Below are positions 31,961 to 42,968 of a DNA stretch of 64,000 nt, one piece after another. Origin of the DNA: Adiantum capillus-veneris (lineage: Eukaryota > Streptophyta > Polypodiopsida > Polypodiales > Pteridaceae); the NCBI GenBank assembly GCA_014529385.2, contig CM043956.1:62504120-62568119 (forward strand), given 5' to 3'. The translations under genes were made by a program, and so were the position numbers. A model generated the notes under the pieces. It was not told the origin of the DNA, did no database searches, and saw only the letters and a list, made by a program, of their open reading frames with translations. The number at the start of each line of letters is the position of its first letter. The stretch's first letter is position 1.

Positions 31961-33523
31961 CTCAACAATTTCTTTTCCTTAGACGAACCCTTAAAATACG
32001 ACAATTGTTTAGACAAGTTCTTAAAAAAAGAGCTTTTAATTCTAGTAAACAAATAACCATTACTAGTAACAAAGAGCATACTAACAAGATAAACAAAGCG
32101 CGGATAGTCAACAATATATAATCGGAAATCTTAGATTATGACTTAATTATGAGCGAATTAGTGGATGTGATACTTAGGCCGTAAGGGAAATGCCAGATAT
32201 TAAAAACTATCCAAACAAAAGTAGCAGATAAAAGCAAAAGGAGGCAAAAACTACTTAAATAAAACTTTGTTTTATATCTTTTTTTCCATTTTTTAGAACA
32301 ACTAAGGATCAAAAAGCACCGAGTTTAATAAATCATACAAGGAAAGGTAAAATAGAGACGTGATATTAAAAAAATGGTCAAATGTGTGCTTAAGGCCTCT
32401 ATCAGTTATATACAAATAAAAAACAAGTCTAGATAGGGCAAAAGTTTAGCTAATAAAAAAATGAGCTCTTTTAAAAACAAATAAAGCGTGAACCGTATCA
32501 GACTGAAGCGAATCAATATCCAATAAACGCAAATCTTCAGTTCTTCTATAATTGTTTTCGAAACAAAATGTTTATATGCCAAGACCAAATCTCCTGAGCT
32601 AGGTCGAAATCAATTGAACATGGTGAAAGAGTAGAGCAGTTTTCATGCCTTGGCAATTTGCTATCATCAGAGGCATCCTCTCCATGACAACCACTAAGGC
32701 CAATGAACTAGATTAAAGTAAACAGTGTAATAAGAAGCTCGCATCCCTAAATCCATCTTAAATGGTTTGTTTTTAAGAGATCAGAGAATTTGGTGAAGCA
32801 AGAGGGTATAGTAACAAGGCCTAAGTAACCATATTTTATTGAATGCGATTTAAGGTCAAACTCTGCGAGAGTACACAAAGCGAATATCATCAAGTCTTAC
32901 TATCATATAGGGGTCATAGCCTCTTAATCAAAGCTCTTCTTGAGAGCTCTCTTACCTAGGAGCATTGATTAGAACTGTCCACCCAATTGTAGGAGTCTCT
33001 ATATATAGACTTAATCGCATATTGGCCAACTATGCCCATGCCTACGTTGTGTCAGACTCCACATCCATGTTACCGTTTGGCCTCCTTGAATCCCACGTGG
33101 ACTCCACCCCCGCTCTCTGCATACACATTGTGCTCTACGCACCTATCTGTGCATGCCATATAGGCTCCATGGTCTTGATGACATCACATTACCTCTTTCT
33201 GAAGCAAAGGCTACGTCCTCGTAAACATCCTTGGACCCATAAGGAGAGAAATGAATAAGGTCTTCTTCATTGAGCTCAAGTTAGAACTCTTTTCCTTTTT
33301 TTCTTTGAGAGTTCTCACTTTAATAACTCCCTGCGACCTTACGAATTTACTAGTATAAACTCGTTATTTCTTTATTGACTTTATTGTTGTGAACTTTGAT
33401 CATATCTTGAATGAAAACCTCCAACCTTTCTTAAGTTCTTTTTTTACTTACAATTACTCCACTTTTGTGCTACAAATTCACTCTTTGGGTACCTCAATAT
33501 TTCCCAACCACCATATATCCTGC

Positions 33524-34033
33524 TTAGATGCACGATGAAGGAGAGGATGTGAGATGACCCTGCTGCATCCCTCCACCCTTAGCTTTGTCGACTTCATTTG
33601 CGTGCTTTTCATGTACCTTCTCTTCCACTTCATTTCTAGCCAAGACTCCTCCATATTTCATGGCAGAACTTCGTACCTGCTGCACCATTGTAGCACATTC
33701 CACTACCACTTCAACAAGCGTAGCCATCAACATGGCACCACATAGCATCTTTACTTGCACGTCGACTTCTGTAGGTCCACATGCCTCCACTTGGCTTTTA
33801 TCTAGCACATGAGTTTGCACCCTCTCCTGCTCCTTAAATACATTATTCACATCTTTATCCATGGACGAATTCGTCTCCCATGTTGTATCCGCATCCAAAG
33901 AATCGCTATAGTCTGCTCCCATCTCTTCCTCTGACTCAAGATCTGGGATTTCCTCTACTTTCACCACTTCAACGTCATCTGCAAACTGCGCCTTTTGACC
34001 TCTAGCACACATGAATGGAGCTTGACCAACCAC
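33524..34033 (-). CDS. Hypothetical 169-residue acidic ORF
   Basis: An open frame on the - strand, longer than most background frames here. Its N-terminal third is acidic (VEEIPDLESEEEMGADYSDSLD) and its C-terminal part is Ala/Val/Met-rich. I recognise no domain. Its start lies 43 bp from the left end of Gypsy-2, which may have interrupted an older gene or element. It may equally be a chance frame or a piece of a repeat. Confidence 0.25.
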   Translation of the reverse strand: MVGQAPFMCARGQKAQFADDVEVVKVEEIPDLESEEEMGADYSDSLDADTTWETNSSMDKDVNNVFKEQERVQTHVLDKSQVEACGPTEVDVQVKMLCGAMLMATLVEVVVECATMVQQVRSSAMKYGGVLARNEVEEKVHEKHANEVDKAKGGGMQQGHLTSSPSSCI

Positions 34034-34076
34034 ACCTAGATTTTTTGTTCATCATCTACCCAATCTAGAACCATCG

Positions 34077-35667
34077 TGTCATAATAATCAATATCTAATT
34101 CTCCTAAATGATTTTCTCATATTAAACTGATCATTTAATGTGGGGAAGTGCCAAGGGAGAAAAAGCTAGAATATTGGTTAAGCTAGCAGACTGGCCACAA
34201 TAGGGATCCAAAGGAGGGAAAATAGGGATCCAAAGGGGGGGCCATCTGCAAAAGAGCCATGTGAAACAATAGGCCAAAAAGACCCTAAGGTTCAGCCCAT
34301 TAAGACTTCCAAAATGCTAAGGTTCCAAAATTCAAAGGTTGTGTCCAAAGGTCAACCCTAGGGAAAATTGGATGCTTAGTGTGTGCCCTAAAAGTCTTTT
34401 CACATCCCTACATGGGAGGGGGCGAGCCCCAAAGGTAGGGGATGAGAGAGAAAGCCACACACACACACACAGGCTCCCTTTACACAAAGGGAATGAGGGA
34501 CACATGTCAGCTCCCTAGGCCAGATGCCCACAAGGTGTGCCCAATTCCTATTGGAAGACCCTTGAAGTGGACCAATGAGAATTAAGCTAGAGTAAATGTA
34601 GTTTAATTAATTTAAAAACATTTAATAAAAGAAACCAATGAGAATTAAGTCTCCTAGAAGACTATTGGGCAGTCTCCCAAAGGGTCCAATGAGCATTCAG
34701 AAGCCTCATGGCTTGCCTGATTTCTATTGGCCAGGAGACAAAGGGGTCCAATGAGAGTTTTGTTTAATTATTTAATTACCTAAAGCTCTCACAAAAGGGA
34801 AAAGGGGGACACATGTCAGAAGGCTATCACTTATGCTGCTTAATTCCTATTGGTTTGACCTGGGGAGGTCCAATGAGGCAAAAGCCAGACCTAATTAGCA
34901 GCTAGGGCTCGCCCAAGAGAGAGGGAGGGCTGATTTTTGCTTGGCATTGACACACACACACTCACACTTGACCATGTGTGAAGGAAGAATACTCTATCTC
35001 CTCCCAAGCTTTAATGGAGAGCTCATCACCTACTCCAAGCTTGTGAGATAGAAGCCTACATCAACACTCTCTTGGCATGTGGATGCAAATCCAACCAAGA
35101 GCCAAGCTTCAATGCATGCTCATCTTCTCTACCAAGCTAATTACTAAGCTAAGCTATGCTAATATGAGTGATTAATGTGAGGAGATGTACATCTTTCTCG
35201 TAAGATACTCCTTCTTCCTCTCAATCTACTCTCATACCCTGCTAGCTCTCACCATCTTCGAAGGTGTGTGAGGTCTTGGGTCTGAGAACGGGGATAATTC
35301 AAGTTGTGTTTGATTTAGTGTTTTGCTTAGTGTATGAAGCTTCCATCTTCATTGCACTAGCTAGTCTTGAAGGAACACAAAGAATTGTATTGTACAATGT
35401 CTCTCTTGATGGGAGAAACTATAATACAAAGCCTTTTGGAGGGGGGACCGGCTCCATGCAAATCCGGTCCTCAACTGTTGTCAATAGCTTAATTTCTCTC
35501 TCTTTTGAAAGTATTGTCGATGCTATCTAATTAGGTGTTATGCTTTTTGTTGCTCTCTCCACCCAAGCACTCTTGTAATTCTCATTAGGAATCTATTCTA
35601 ATGAAATGCCCACTATGTTCATGCTAATTTCCGCTACACAAAAGTTATTAGGCCATTAAATGTTACA
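34077..35667 (+). repeat. 5' LTR of Gypsy-2
   Basis: 1591 bp, TGTCATAATAATC...AAATGTTACA. Contains short CA tracts and no 76-bp tandem units of the Gypsy-1 type. A frame at 35264-35530 is repeated in the 3' LTR and has no known function. Confidence 0.95.
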
Positions 35668-35668
35668 T

Positions 35669-35682
35669 TGGTATCAGAGCAC
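35669..35682 (+). other. Primer-binding site of Gypsy-2
   Basis: TGGTATCAGAGCAC starts one base after the LTR and is complementary to the initiator methionine tRNA 3' end. Confidence 0.95.
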
Positions 35683-36084
35683 AAGGTTTCTCTTTTCTTG
35701 CTCAAGAAGGGAGGTCCTCAAGCTAGCTACAAATGGTTGGTATTATTAATTGCCTGTGAGTAAGTAGAATAGGGATTTTTCAGCCTTGCAGTGCGCCTGC
35801 CTTTGTGCAGTTAACGGGGCATCACCGTCGAGAGCTATGGTCTTAATAGTGGAGTTCTACGGGGCTTGCCTACGGCTTAACCACTATTGAGCTATTAGAA
35901 GCTTGACAGGAGCCGGTGCTGTCTTGGTGTCGAAAGACCCTCTCTTCTATTCCTTGCAATTAATGGTATTCGAGCCGCGGGTACAGTAGCTTGAGTGCTT
36001 TTTCTAAAGGGGTAAAGAGGAGTAGCAACTAGGGCTTGAAGTGCCAAAGTACACCTAAAAAGTTTACACCTAAAAGTTGTTAGA

Positions 36085-39000
36085 ATGGCTGACAATAGTA
36101 AAGAGAGTGAAATTAATGTTGATAACTTTGATTTTGCTCATGAGCAAGCTACTAATGATGCTTCAATGCTTGTTAACTATCTTGTTTCTAGGCTTCAACA
36201 AGCCATGGGCAATCCATCTCTCCAAAGTGAAGTGCAACGGCAGCTCCGTGCTCACGGGATTCTCCAAGCTCATCACCATGACGAGAGAACACCTAGGAAG
36301 CCTCCTTGTGAGACTACCAAAAGAGGTCTCTCTCCGATTTGGGAAGAAGAAGAGAATCCATATGAAGGGCTCAAGAATTTACTTCTTGATGATGCATCTC
36401 CTTCTCAAAGGAGAACTCAAGAGCCTCCACCGAAGGAACGAGAAAGAAGCGAGTCTCCCGCCACCTCGGCGGAGATGGCTCCACGAAGACGGCGGGCTAA
36501 ACGCTCTCCATCACCACCAAAGCGGAGAAGACCATCACACTCTTCTCCACGCCATAATTCAAAGAGGGATGATAAAAAGCAAGAGAAGAAAAAGGCGAGA
36601 AAGAGGACACCCTCTTCTCCATCTTCTTCATCCTCTTCCTCTTATGAAAGCTATGGTGAAGACGACAAAGATCAAGACAAGAAAAAGTCGAGAAAGAGGT
36701 CACCCTCTTCTCCACCTTCTTCAAATTCTTCACCTTCTGAAGAAAGTGATGGTGCAACTTTTGAACCATCAAAAAGAAGAGGCCATAGGAAATCCTATGC
36801 CGCATGGAAGAGGTCGTCCAAGCTGAAGAAATTCAAAGAGGGAGGGAAGAGCATCTCTTTCCTTACCTGTGATGGCACCTTCGGTGCTACAGACAAAGTT
36901 TTGGCCTTTATCCAGCAATTCGATGCGGCGTTTGGAGATGAGGGCTTCACGGAGTCCTCTAAGCTACGCCATGTAGCTATGCACTTTCAAAAGTCCGCCA
37001 GACAATGGTGGTCTAGCCTACGAGCCAAGGGTGAAGCTCCACGAACATGGAGGGCTTTAAGAGCTTCCATTATGAAGCAGTTTTTGGCCACCGATGCCAA
37101 AGACAAAGTACTCACCGAATGGCGAAGCTTAAAGTTCTCTCCCAATGAATCCATCCACAAATATGTAGACAAGTTTTGGGACCTACAACTCAAAGCCACT
37201 GTCTTCAAAAAGTTGGATTTTGGAGAGCAAAAGCAACAATTTTGTGCGGGCTTAACCGAAGAAATGGCGGAGTATGTCAACTCCCAAAGGCCACGTACCA
37301 TATCGGCGGTAATACACCATACTATGGTGGCCTCGCGAATCAATTTCCAAACGGGGGGTAAAAGAAATAATAAGCCCCCGGAAAACAAGGGTTCCAATGA
37401 GCCTAAGGGGAAGGACAATGTCCAAAAGTCTCCTAAGGGCAATTCCAACAAAGCTAAAGAGAAGGGAGTTTACAAAGGAAAGAATAAACTCTCTCCTAAA
37501 GAGCTTGAGCGTTATCGTAAGGATAACCGGTGTTTCAAGTGCGGCGAACAAGGGCATGCGTACCGCGCTTGTCCCCAAAAGAACAACCGCCAAGATCCTC
37601 CTAGAGCTTCTTTGGTTGAAATCCAAGAGGAGGAGATTCACCAAACTCACCACAAAGGATCTCCTCTATGCCATGCTTGGGGAAAGGTAAGAGAACATGA
37701 TGCTTTTATTCTCTTTGACCCTGGTTCTACTCACAATTTCATATCTATGGAGTTAGCCACCAAGCTAGGCATACAATCCTACGAGATGGGAGATATCCTA
37801 CCCGCAGACAGTGCCTTCAAGGGGCAAGAAGCTTCAGTCACTCCCTTAATCGGGAAATTGAGGCTTCATGTCCAAGGCTATGTGGACAAAGAGGACTTCT
37901 TTATCTCTCCTCTCAAGCATGAGGATGTAATCCTAGGGGCACCATGGTTTGACCGCCTGGCTGCCGATGTTAAATTTCCTGAAAGGAGAATCTCCTTTAA
38001 GTTCAGGGAAAAGGACATGTATATAGATGCTAAGGAGATGGGTAACACCATCCCCATTGTACATACACCAGCTTTCAACAAGTCAATAAAGAGCTCTATT
38101 TCCGTGTACATGATTTTTGTTAAAGATTCTCAAAATGAACCTAATGCTTTAGCAAAAGAAAATAAAAGCAACCAAAAGGAATTAGAGTTATCCAATTTTC
38201 TCAAGGGGTTTCAAGATGTTTTTATTGACGACATCCCTTGTGAGCTACCTCCTAAACGAGGTAATGACGACCATGCAATTGAACTTCTTCCAGGAAGTTC
38301 ACCGCCTAACAAACCTCCTTATAGAGTTTCTCAAGCTCAACAAGAGGAGATTATGCGGCAAGTGCATGAGTTAGTTGAGAAGGGCATGGTTAGGCCTAGC
38401 TCATCTCCATTTTGCTCACCTGTGCTATTAGTGCAAAAGAAAGACGGCACATATCGTATGTGTGTCGACTATAGAGCACTAAATAGGATCACTATCAAGA
38501 ATAGGTTTCCCGTTCCACGGGTAGAAGACCTATTTGATAAGCTACAAGGATCGACCTACTTCAGTAGGATTGACCTAAAAAGTGGCTATCATCAAATAAG
38601 GATAGTTGATCAAGACATTGTAAAGACCGCATTTCGTACTACATTTGGTCTTTACGAATACATTGTCATGCCTTTTGGCTTGACTAATGCACCAGCCACA
38701 TTCAACCGCTTGATGGAGAAGCTGTTCAGGCCTCATCGAACCTTCACTGGAGTGTTCTTTGATGATATTATCATCTACTCTAATTCATTGGAGGAACACA
38801 AGCAACACCTCCAGGTAATATTTCAAGTTTTAAGAGAGAATAAACTTTATGTTAATCGAAAGAAAAGTGAATTTTTCTTGCAAGAGATTCAATATTTAGG
38901 TCACATTATCTCTCAAGATGGAATCCAAATGGATCCATCCAAGTTAGAGGTAATAAAAGGATGGCCTAAACCAAGGAATCTTCATGAACTAAGAAGCTTT

Positions 39001-39444
39001 ATAGGTATGTGTGCATACTATAGACGCTTCATAGAAAAGTTCTCACAAATTGCGGGACCATTACATGACCTAACAAAGAAAAATGTTAGGTATACGTGGT
39101 CTGCTAAGGAGAACAATGCTTTCGAAAAGCTTAAAGAAAAGCTTATCTCTCAACCTGTGCTTACACTACCGGATCTCTCAAAACCATTTGAGGTCCAATG
39201 TGATGCTTGTGGTGATTGCCTTGGGGCTGTTCTGCTCCAAGAAGGGCACGCCATAGGCTATGAGAGTCGAAGGCTCGACCCTGTTGAGCAAGCTCTAGGC
39301 ATATACGAAAAAGAACTCCTTGCAGTTCTACATGCCTTAGACTCATGGAAGCACTATTTATTGGGGACTCCTTTCATTCTGCGAACGGATCACCAAAGTC
39401 TTAAGTACTTCATGACGCAGACCAAGCTTCCGACAAACAAATGA
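36085..39444 (+). pseudogene. Gypsy-2 Gag-protease-RT-RNase H (frame broken at the 3' end)
   Basis: 1119 residues from MADNSKESEINVDNFDFAHE. An Arg/Ser/Lys-rich low-complexity region covers about 110-240 (RRRRAKRSPSPPKRRR and long Ser runs). The Gag capsid-type domain lies at about 265-375 (AFIQQFDAAFGDEGF, RQWWSSLR), the zinc knuckle CFKCGEQGHAYRAC at 483-496, and the protease with FDPGSTHNFIS (Asp545; DPG instead of the usual DSG). RT has CVDYRALNRITIKNRFPVP and the catalytic FFDDIIIYS (Asp893-Asp894). RNase H begins at CDACGDCLGAVL (Asp1040). The frame ends early at 39444. Gypsy-1 has CTCTCCG where this copy has CTTCCG at about 39426-39431, so one base was lost, which puts RNase H's last part and integrase out of frame. 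Confidence 0.93.
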
Positions 39445-41033
39445 GGTGGGCAAATTTCCTTTCGCAATTTCATTTTCATATTGCTCACATTGCTGGCAAG
39501 CATAATCAAGTAGCCGATGCACTCTCAAGACGACCGAGAGTGAATGCGGTTTCCATAGCAACTCACAATGATCTATCTTCAATGATAGATGAGTATGCTA
39601 TTGATCCCGATTTTAGAGATGTGATTTCAGCCCTTGCATTAGGGAAGAAAGAAGAACCATTTACTTTACAAGATGGTTATCTTCTCTATGGCAATAGACT
39701 ATGCGTTACTAACTCACTACGTGAGAAAGTAATGTATGAATCTCATGCTCCCCCATATGCGGGGCATAGAGGGATTCAGTCTACCCTAAAGGGAATTGAA
39801 ACATATTTCTATTGGCCTACCATGAAAGTGAACATACACGAGTATGTTTCCAAATGTGTGGTATGTCAAAAGACAAAATTTGATAGAGGGAAGCAACTTG
39901 GATTGCTTCAACCCTTGCCAATCCCTAATTCACCTTGGGAGAGCATATCCATGGATTTTATCTTTGGATTGCCTAAGTCTATCCATGGGAATACGGGAAT
40001 ATGGACGATAGTAGACAGGTTCAGTAAACAAGCTCATTTTATACCTGTCAAAAAGACTATCAAAGCCCATCAAATGGCAATCCTCTTCATTTCACAAATT
40101 TTCAAGTACCATGGCTTGCCAATGTCCATAGTGTCGGATAGAGATCCTAGAATGACCAGTAATTTCTGGAAGGGTCTCTTTGAGAATTTAGGAACAAGGC
40201 TAAACTTCTCTTCGGCCTATCATCCACAAACTGATGGCCAAAGTGAAATAGCTAACCTAACCATTCTTGATCTACTGAAAGCCTATGTAACGGAAGTAGA
40301 TCAAAGATCCCAATGGGAGAAGTACTTACCTTTAGTAGAGTATGCTTACAATAACACTGTACATACTTCCACAGGAAAAGCACCTTTCGAGGTAATTGAG
40401 GGAAGATCAAAAAGTCCCTTGCTACTTAAGGTACATGGGAAGATCTTCGCTGCAGATGAGTATAGCCGAGACCTACAAGAATCTTTCCAAAAGATTAAGG
40501 ATGCTATCTCTATCTCACAACAAAGGCAAAAGGCTGCTGCTGACAAGCACAAAAGAGCCCAAGCCTTTAAAGAAAACGATTGGGTCTTGTTAAAGTTTCC
40601 CAAGGCTCGATTAAGGCACACGATGGGCAAGAATCCTACGGGCCACCAAAAGTACTATGCTAAACTAGCAAAAAGGTATTATGATCCCTTCCAGATTCTT
40701 AGGCCAATCAATGAGATGGCCTATCAACTTAAGTTGCCCAATCATTGGCTCATACACAATGCTTTTCATGTGAGCCTATTAAAGCCTTACAAAGGAGAGC
40801 CACCTCAAGAACCAACTATTGAAGACCCACTGGAGATCGAGGACCACGAGGAGGTGCTGCAGCCCGAGTCCATTCTCCGACATGAAGACAAGGTATTAAG
40901 AGGCGGTAAGACTATCCGACGATATCTTATTAAGTTTAAGAATTATCCTTTTGAAGATGCTAGATGGATGCAAGGCATACAATTAAAGGATAACCTAAAC
41001 CTTGTCAATGCTTGCAATGCTTCCCAAGAGTAA
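39441..41033 (+). pseudogene. Gypsy-2 RNase H end, integrase and chromodomain-like tail
   Basis: 530 residues, open after the one-base break. The ATG at 39441 is internal to the ancestral polyprotein, not a natural start. It contains the RNase H end (AGKHNQVADALSRR), the integrase HHCC zinc motif (His102, Cys139 and Cys142), and the DDE core with Asp172, Asp233 and Glu269 (60 and 35 residues between them; SDRDPRM, HPQTDGQSE). A GPY/F-like module follows, with DPF in place of GPF. The C-terminal segment at about 470-520 (GKTIRRYLIKFKNYPFEDARWMQ) resembles a chromodomain, which in chromoviruses guides integration to histone-marked chromatin. All integrase catalytic residues are present. Confidence 0.9.
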
Positions 41034-41376
41034 GCAAATGTACAAAATGTTAAAAATGAACAAAATTTTTGTCTTATAAGACTCTCTTTCTCTTTTTCTG
41101 TGCACAAAAATGAAGTAGTATGCATGCTTAGATCAAGTTTGCGGAGACAACGTCTCCCAAACACCAAGTAGAGCTTGTCACTCTACTATGGAAGATTGAT
41201 AGGACTAATGTGCAGACATGCTTGCGGCAGCCTCAGGCTCTCAAGCGCCAAATGGACTAGTCATCCATTATGGAATGATGTCATAGGGTAACATAGGGAT
41301 CCTCTACCCGCTAAGAAAAGGACTCATGCATATGCTTTATCTTCTCTACACCATAGTCGAGGACGACTATGATTTC

Positions 41377-41389
41377 AAGAGAGAGGTAA
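41377..41389 (+). other. Polypurine tract of Gypsy-2
   Basis: AAGAGAGAGGTAA directly precedes the TGTC of the 3' LTR. Confidence 0.8.
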
Positions 41390-42968
41390 TGTCATAATAA
41401 TCAATATCTAATTCTCCTAAATGATTTTCTCATATTAAACTGATCATTTAATGTGGGGAAGTGCCAAGGGAGAAAAAGCTAGAATATTGGTTAAGCTAGC
41501 AGACTGGCCACAATAGGGATCCAAAGGAGGGAAAATAGGGATCCAAAGGGGGGGGCATCTGCAAAAGAGCCATGTGAAACAATGGGCCAAAAAGACCCTA
41601 AGGTTCAGCCCATTAAGACTTCCAAAATGCTAAGGTTCCAAAATTCAAAGGTTGTGTCCAAAGGTCAACCCTAGGGAAAATTGGATGCTTAGTGTGTGCC
41701 CTAAAAGTCTTTTCACATCCCTACATGGGAGGGGGCGAGCCCCAAAGGTAGGGGATGAGAGAGAAAGCCACACACACACACACAGGCTCCCTTTACACAA
41801 AGGGAATGAGGGACACATGTCAGCTCCCTAGGCCAGATGCCCACAAGGTGTGCCCAATTCCTATTGGAAGACCCTTGAAGTGGACCAATGAGAATTAAGC
41901 TAGAGTAAATGTAGTTTAATTAATTTAAAAACATTTAATAAAAGAAACCAATGAGAATTAAGTCTCCTAGAAGACTATTGGGCAGTCTCCCAAAGGGTCC
42001 AATGAGCATTCAGAAGCCTCATGGCTTGCCTGATTTCTATTGGCCAGGAGACAAAGGGGTCCAATGAGAGTTTTGTTTAATTATTTAATTACCTAAAGCT
42101 CTCACAAAAGGGAAAAGGGGGACACATGTCAGAAGGCTATCACTTATGCTGCTTAATTCCTATTGGTTTGACCTGGGGAGGTCCAATGAGGCAAAAGCCA
42201 GACCTAATTAGCAGCTAGGGCTCGCCCAAGAGAGAGGGAGGGCTGATTTTTGCTTGGCATTGACACACACACACTCACACTTGACCATGTGTGAAGGAAG
42301 AATACTCTATCTCCTCCCAAGCTTTAATGGAGAGCTCATCACCTACTCCAAGCTTGTGAGATAGAAGCCTACATCAACACTCTCTTGGCATGTGGATGCA
42401 AATCCAACCAAGAGCCAAGCTTCAATGCATGCTCATCTTCTCTACCAAGCTAATTACTAAGCTAAGCTATGCTAATATGAGTGATAATGTGAGGAGATGT
42501 ACATCTTTCTCGTAAGATACTCCTTCTTCCTCTCAATCTACTCTCATACCCTGCTAGCTCTCACCATCTTCGAAGGTGTGTGAGGTCTTGGGTCTGAGAA
42601 CGGGGATAATTCAAGTTGTGTTTGATTTAGTGTTTTGCTTAGTGTATGAAGCTTCCATCTTCATTGCACTAGCTAGTCTTGAAGGAACACAAAGAATTGT
42701 ATTGTACAATGTCTCTCTTGATGGGAGAAACTATAATACAAAGCCTTTTGGAGGGGGGACCGGCTCCATGCAAATCCGGTCCTCAACTGTTGTCAATAGC
42801 TTAATTTCTCTCTCTTTTGAAAGTATTGTCGATGCTATCTAATTAGGTGTTATGCTTTTTGTTGCTCTCTCCACCCAAGCACTCTTGTAATTCTCATTAG
42901 GAAGCTATTCTAATGAAATGCCCACTATGTTCATGCTGATTTCCGCTACACAAAAGTTATTAGGCCAT
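41390..42968 (+). repeat. 3' LTR of Gypsy-2
   Basis: Nearly identical to 34077-35655. Differences seen are a C/G near 34241, an A/G near 34273, a one-base indel near 35173, T/G near 35592 and A/G near 35626. It ends ..TTAGGCCAT and lacks the terminal bases of the 5' LTR. Confidence 0.95.

Larger units (their letters stand above)
30070..33520. other. Intergenic downstream of the F-box gene
   Basis: No coding sequence is supported. Holds a (CT)9 plus C15 tract at about 30812-30845, a 22-bp inverted repeat at 31205-31263, a (GA)n at 31918-31960, and AT-rich sequence from 32000 to 32900. An open frame at 32965-33258 has no recognisable feature. Confidence 0.5.
34077..42968 (+). mobile_element. 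Gypsy-2: young, nearly complete chromovirus-like LTR retrotransposon
   Basis: An 8.9-kb Ty3/Gypsy element: 5' LTR 34077-35667, primer site, gag-pol 36085-41033, polypurine tract, 3' LTR 41390-42968. By eye the LTRs differ at only about five positions over 1.58 kb, so insertion was recent. The pol domain order is protease-RT-RNase H-integrase with a C-terminal chromodomain-like segment. The polyprotein is complete except for one frame break in RNase H. The 3' LTR lacks its last 12 bp (TAAATGTTACA end) and the expected copy of the left flank CATCG is absent. Confidence 0.97.

Noticed and set aside
32965-33258. 97-residue + strand frame
   Set aside because: No recognisable domain and no supporting context; length is compatible with chance.
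35264-35530. 88-residue frame repeated exactly at 42576-42842
   Set aside because: Identical because both lie in the young LTRs of Gypsy-2; no homology recognised, and LTRs are normally non-coding.
35668-35690. TGGTATCAGAGC sites as tRNA genes
   Set aside because: They adjoin LTR ends and are primer-binding sites; no cloverleaf or internal promoter boxes surround them.
36077-36826. 249-residue + frame overlapping the start of Gypsy-2 gag
   Set aside because: An alternative frame of the Arg/Ser-rich region; composition is an echo of the gag codons.
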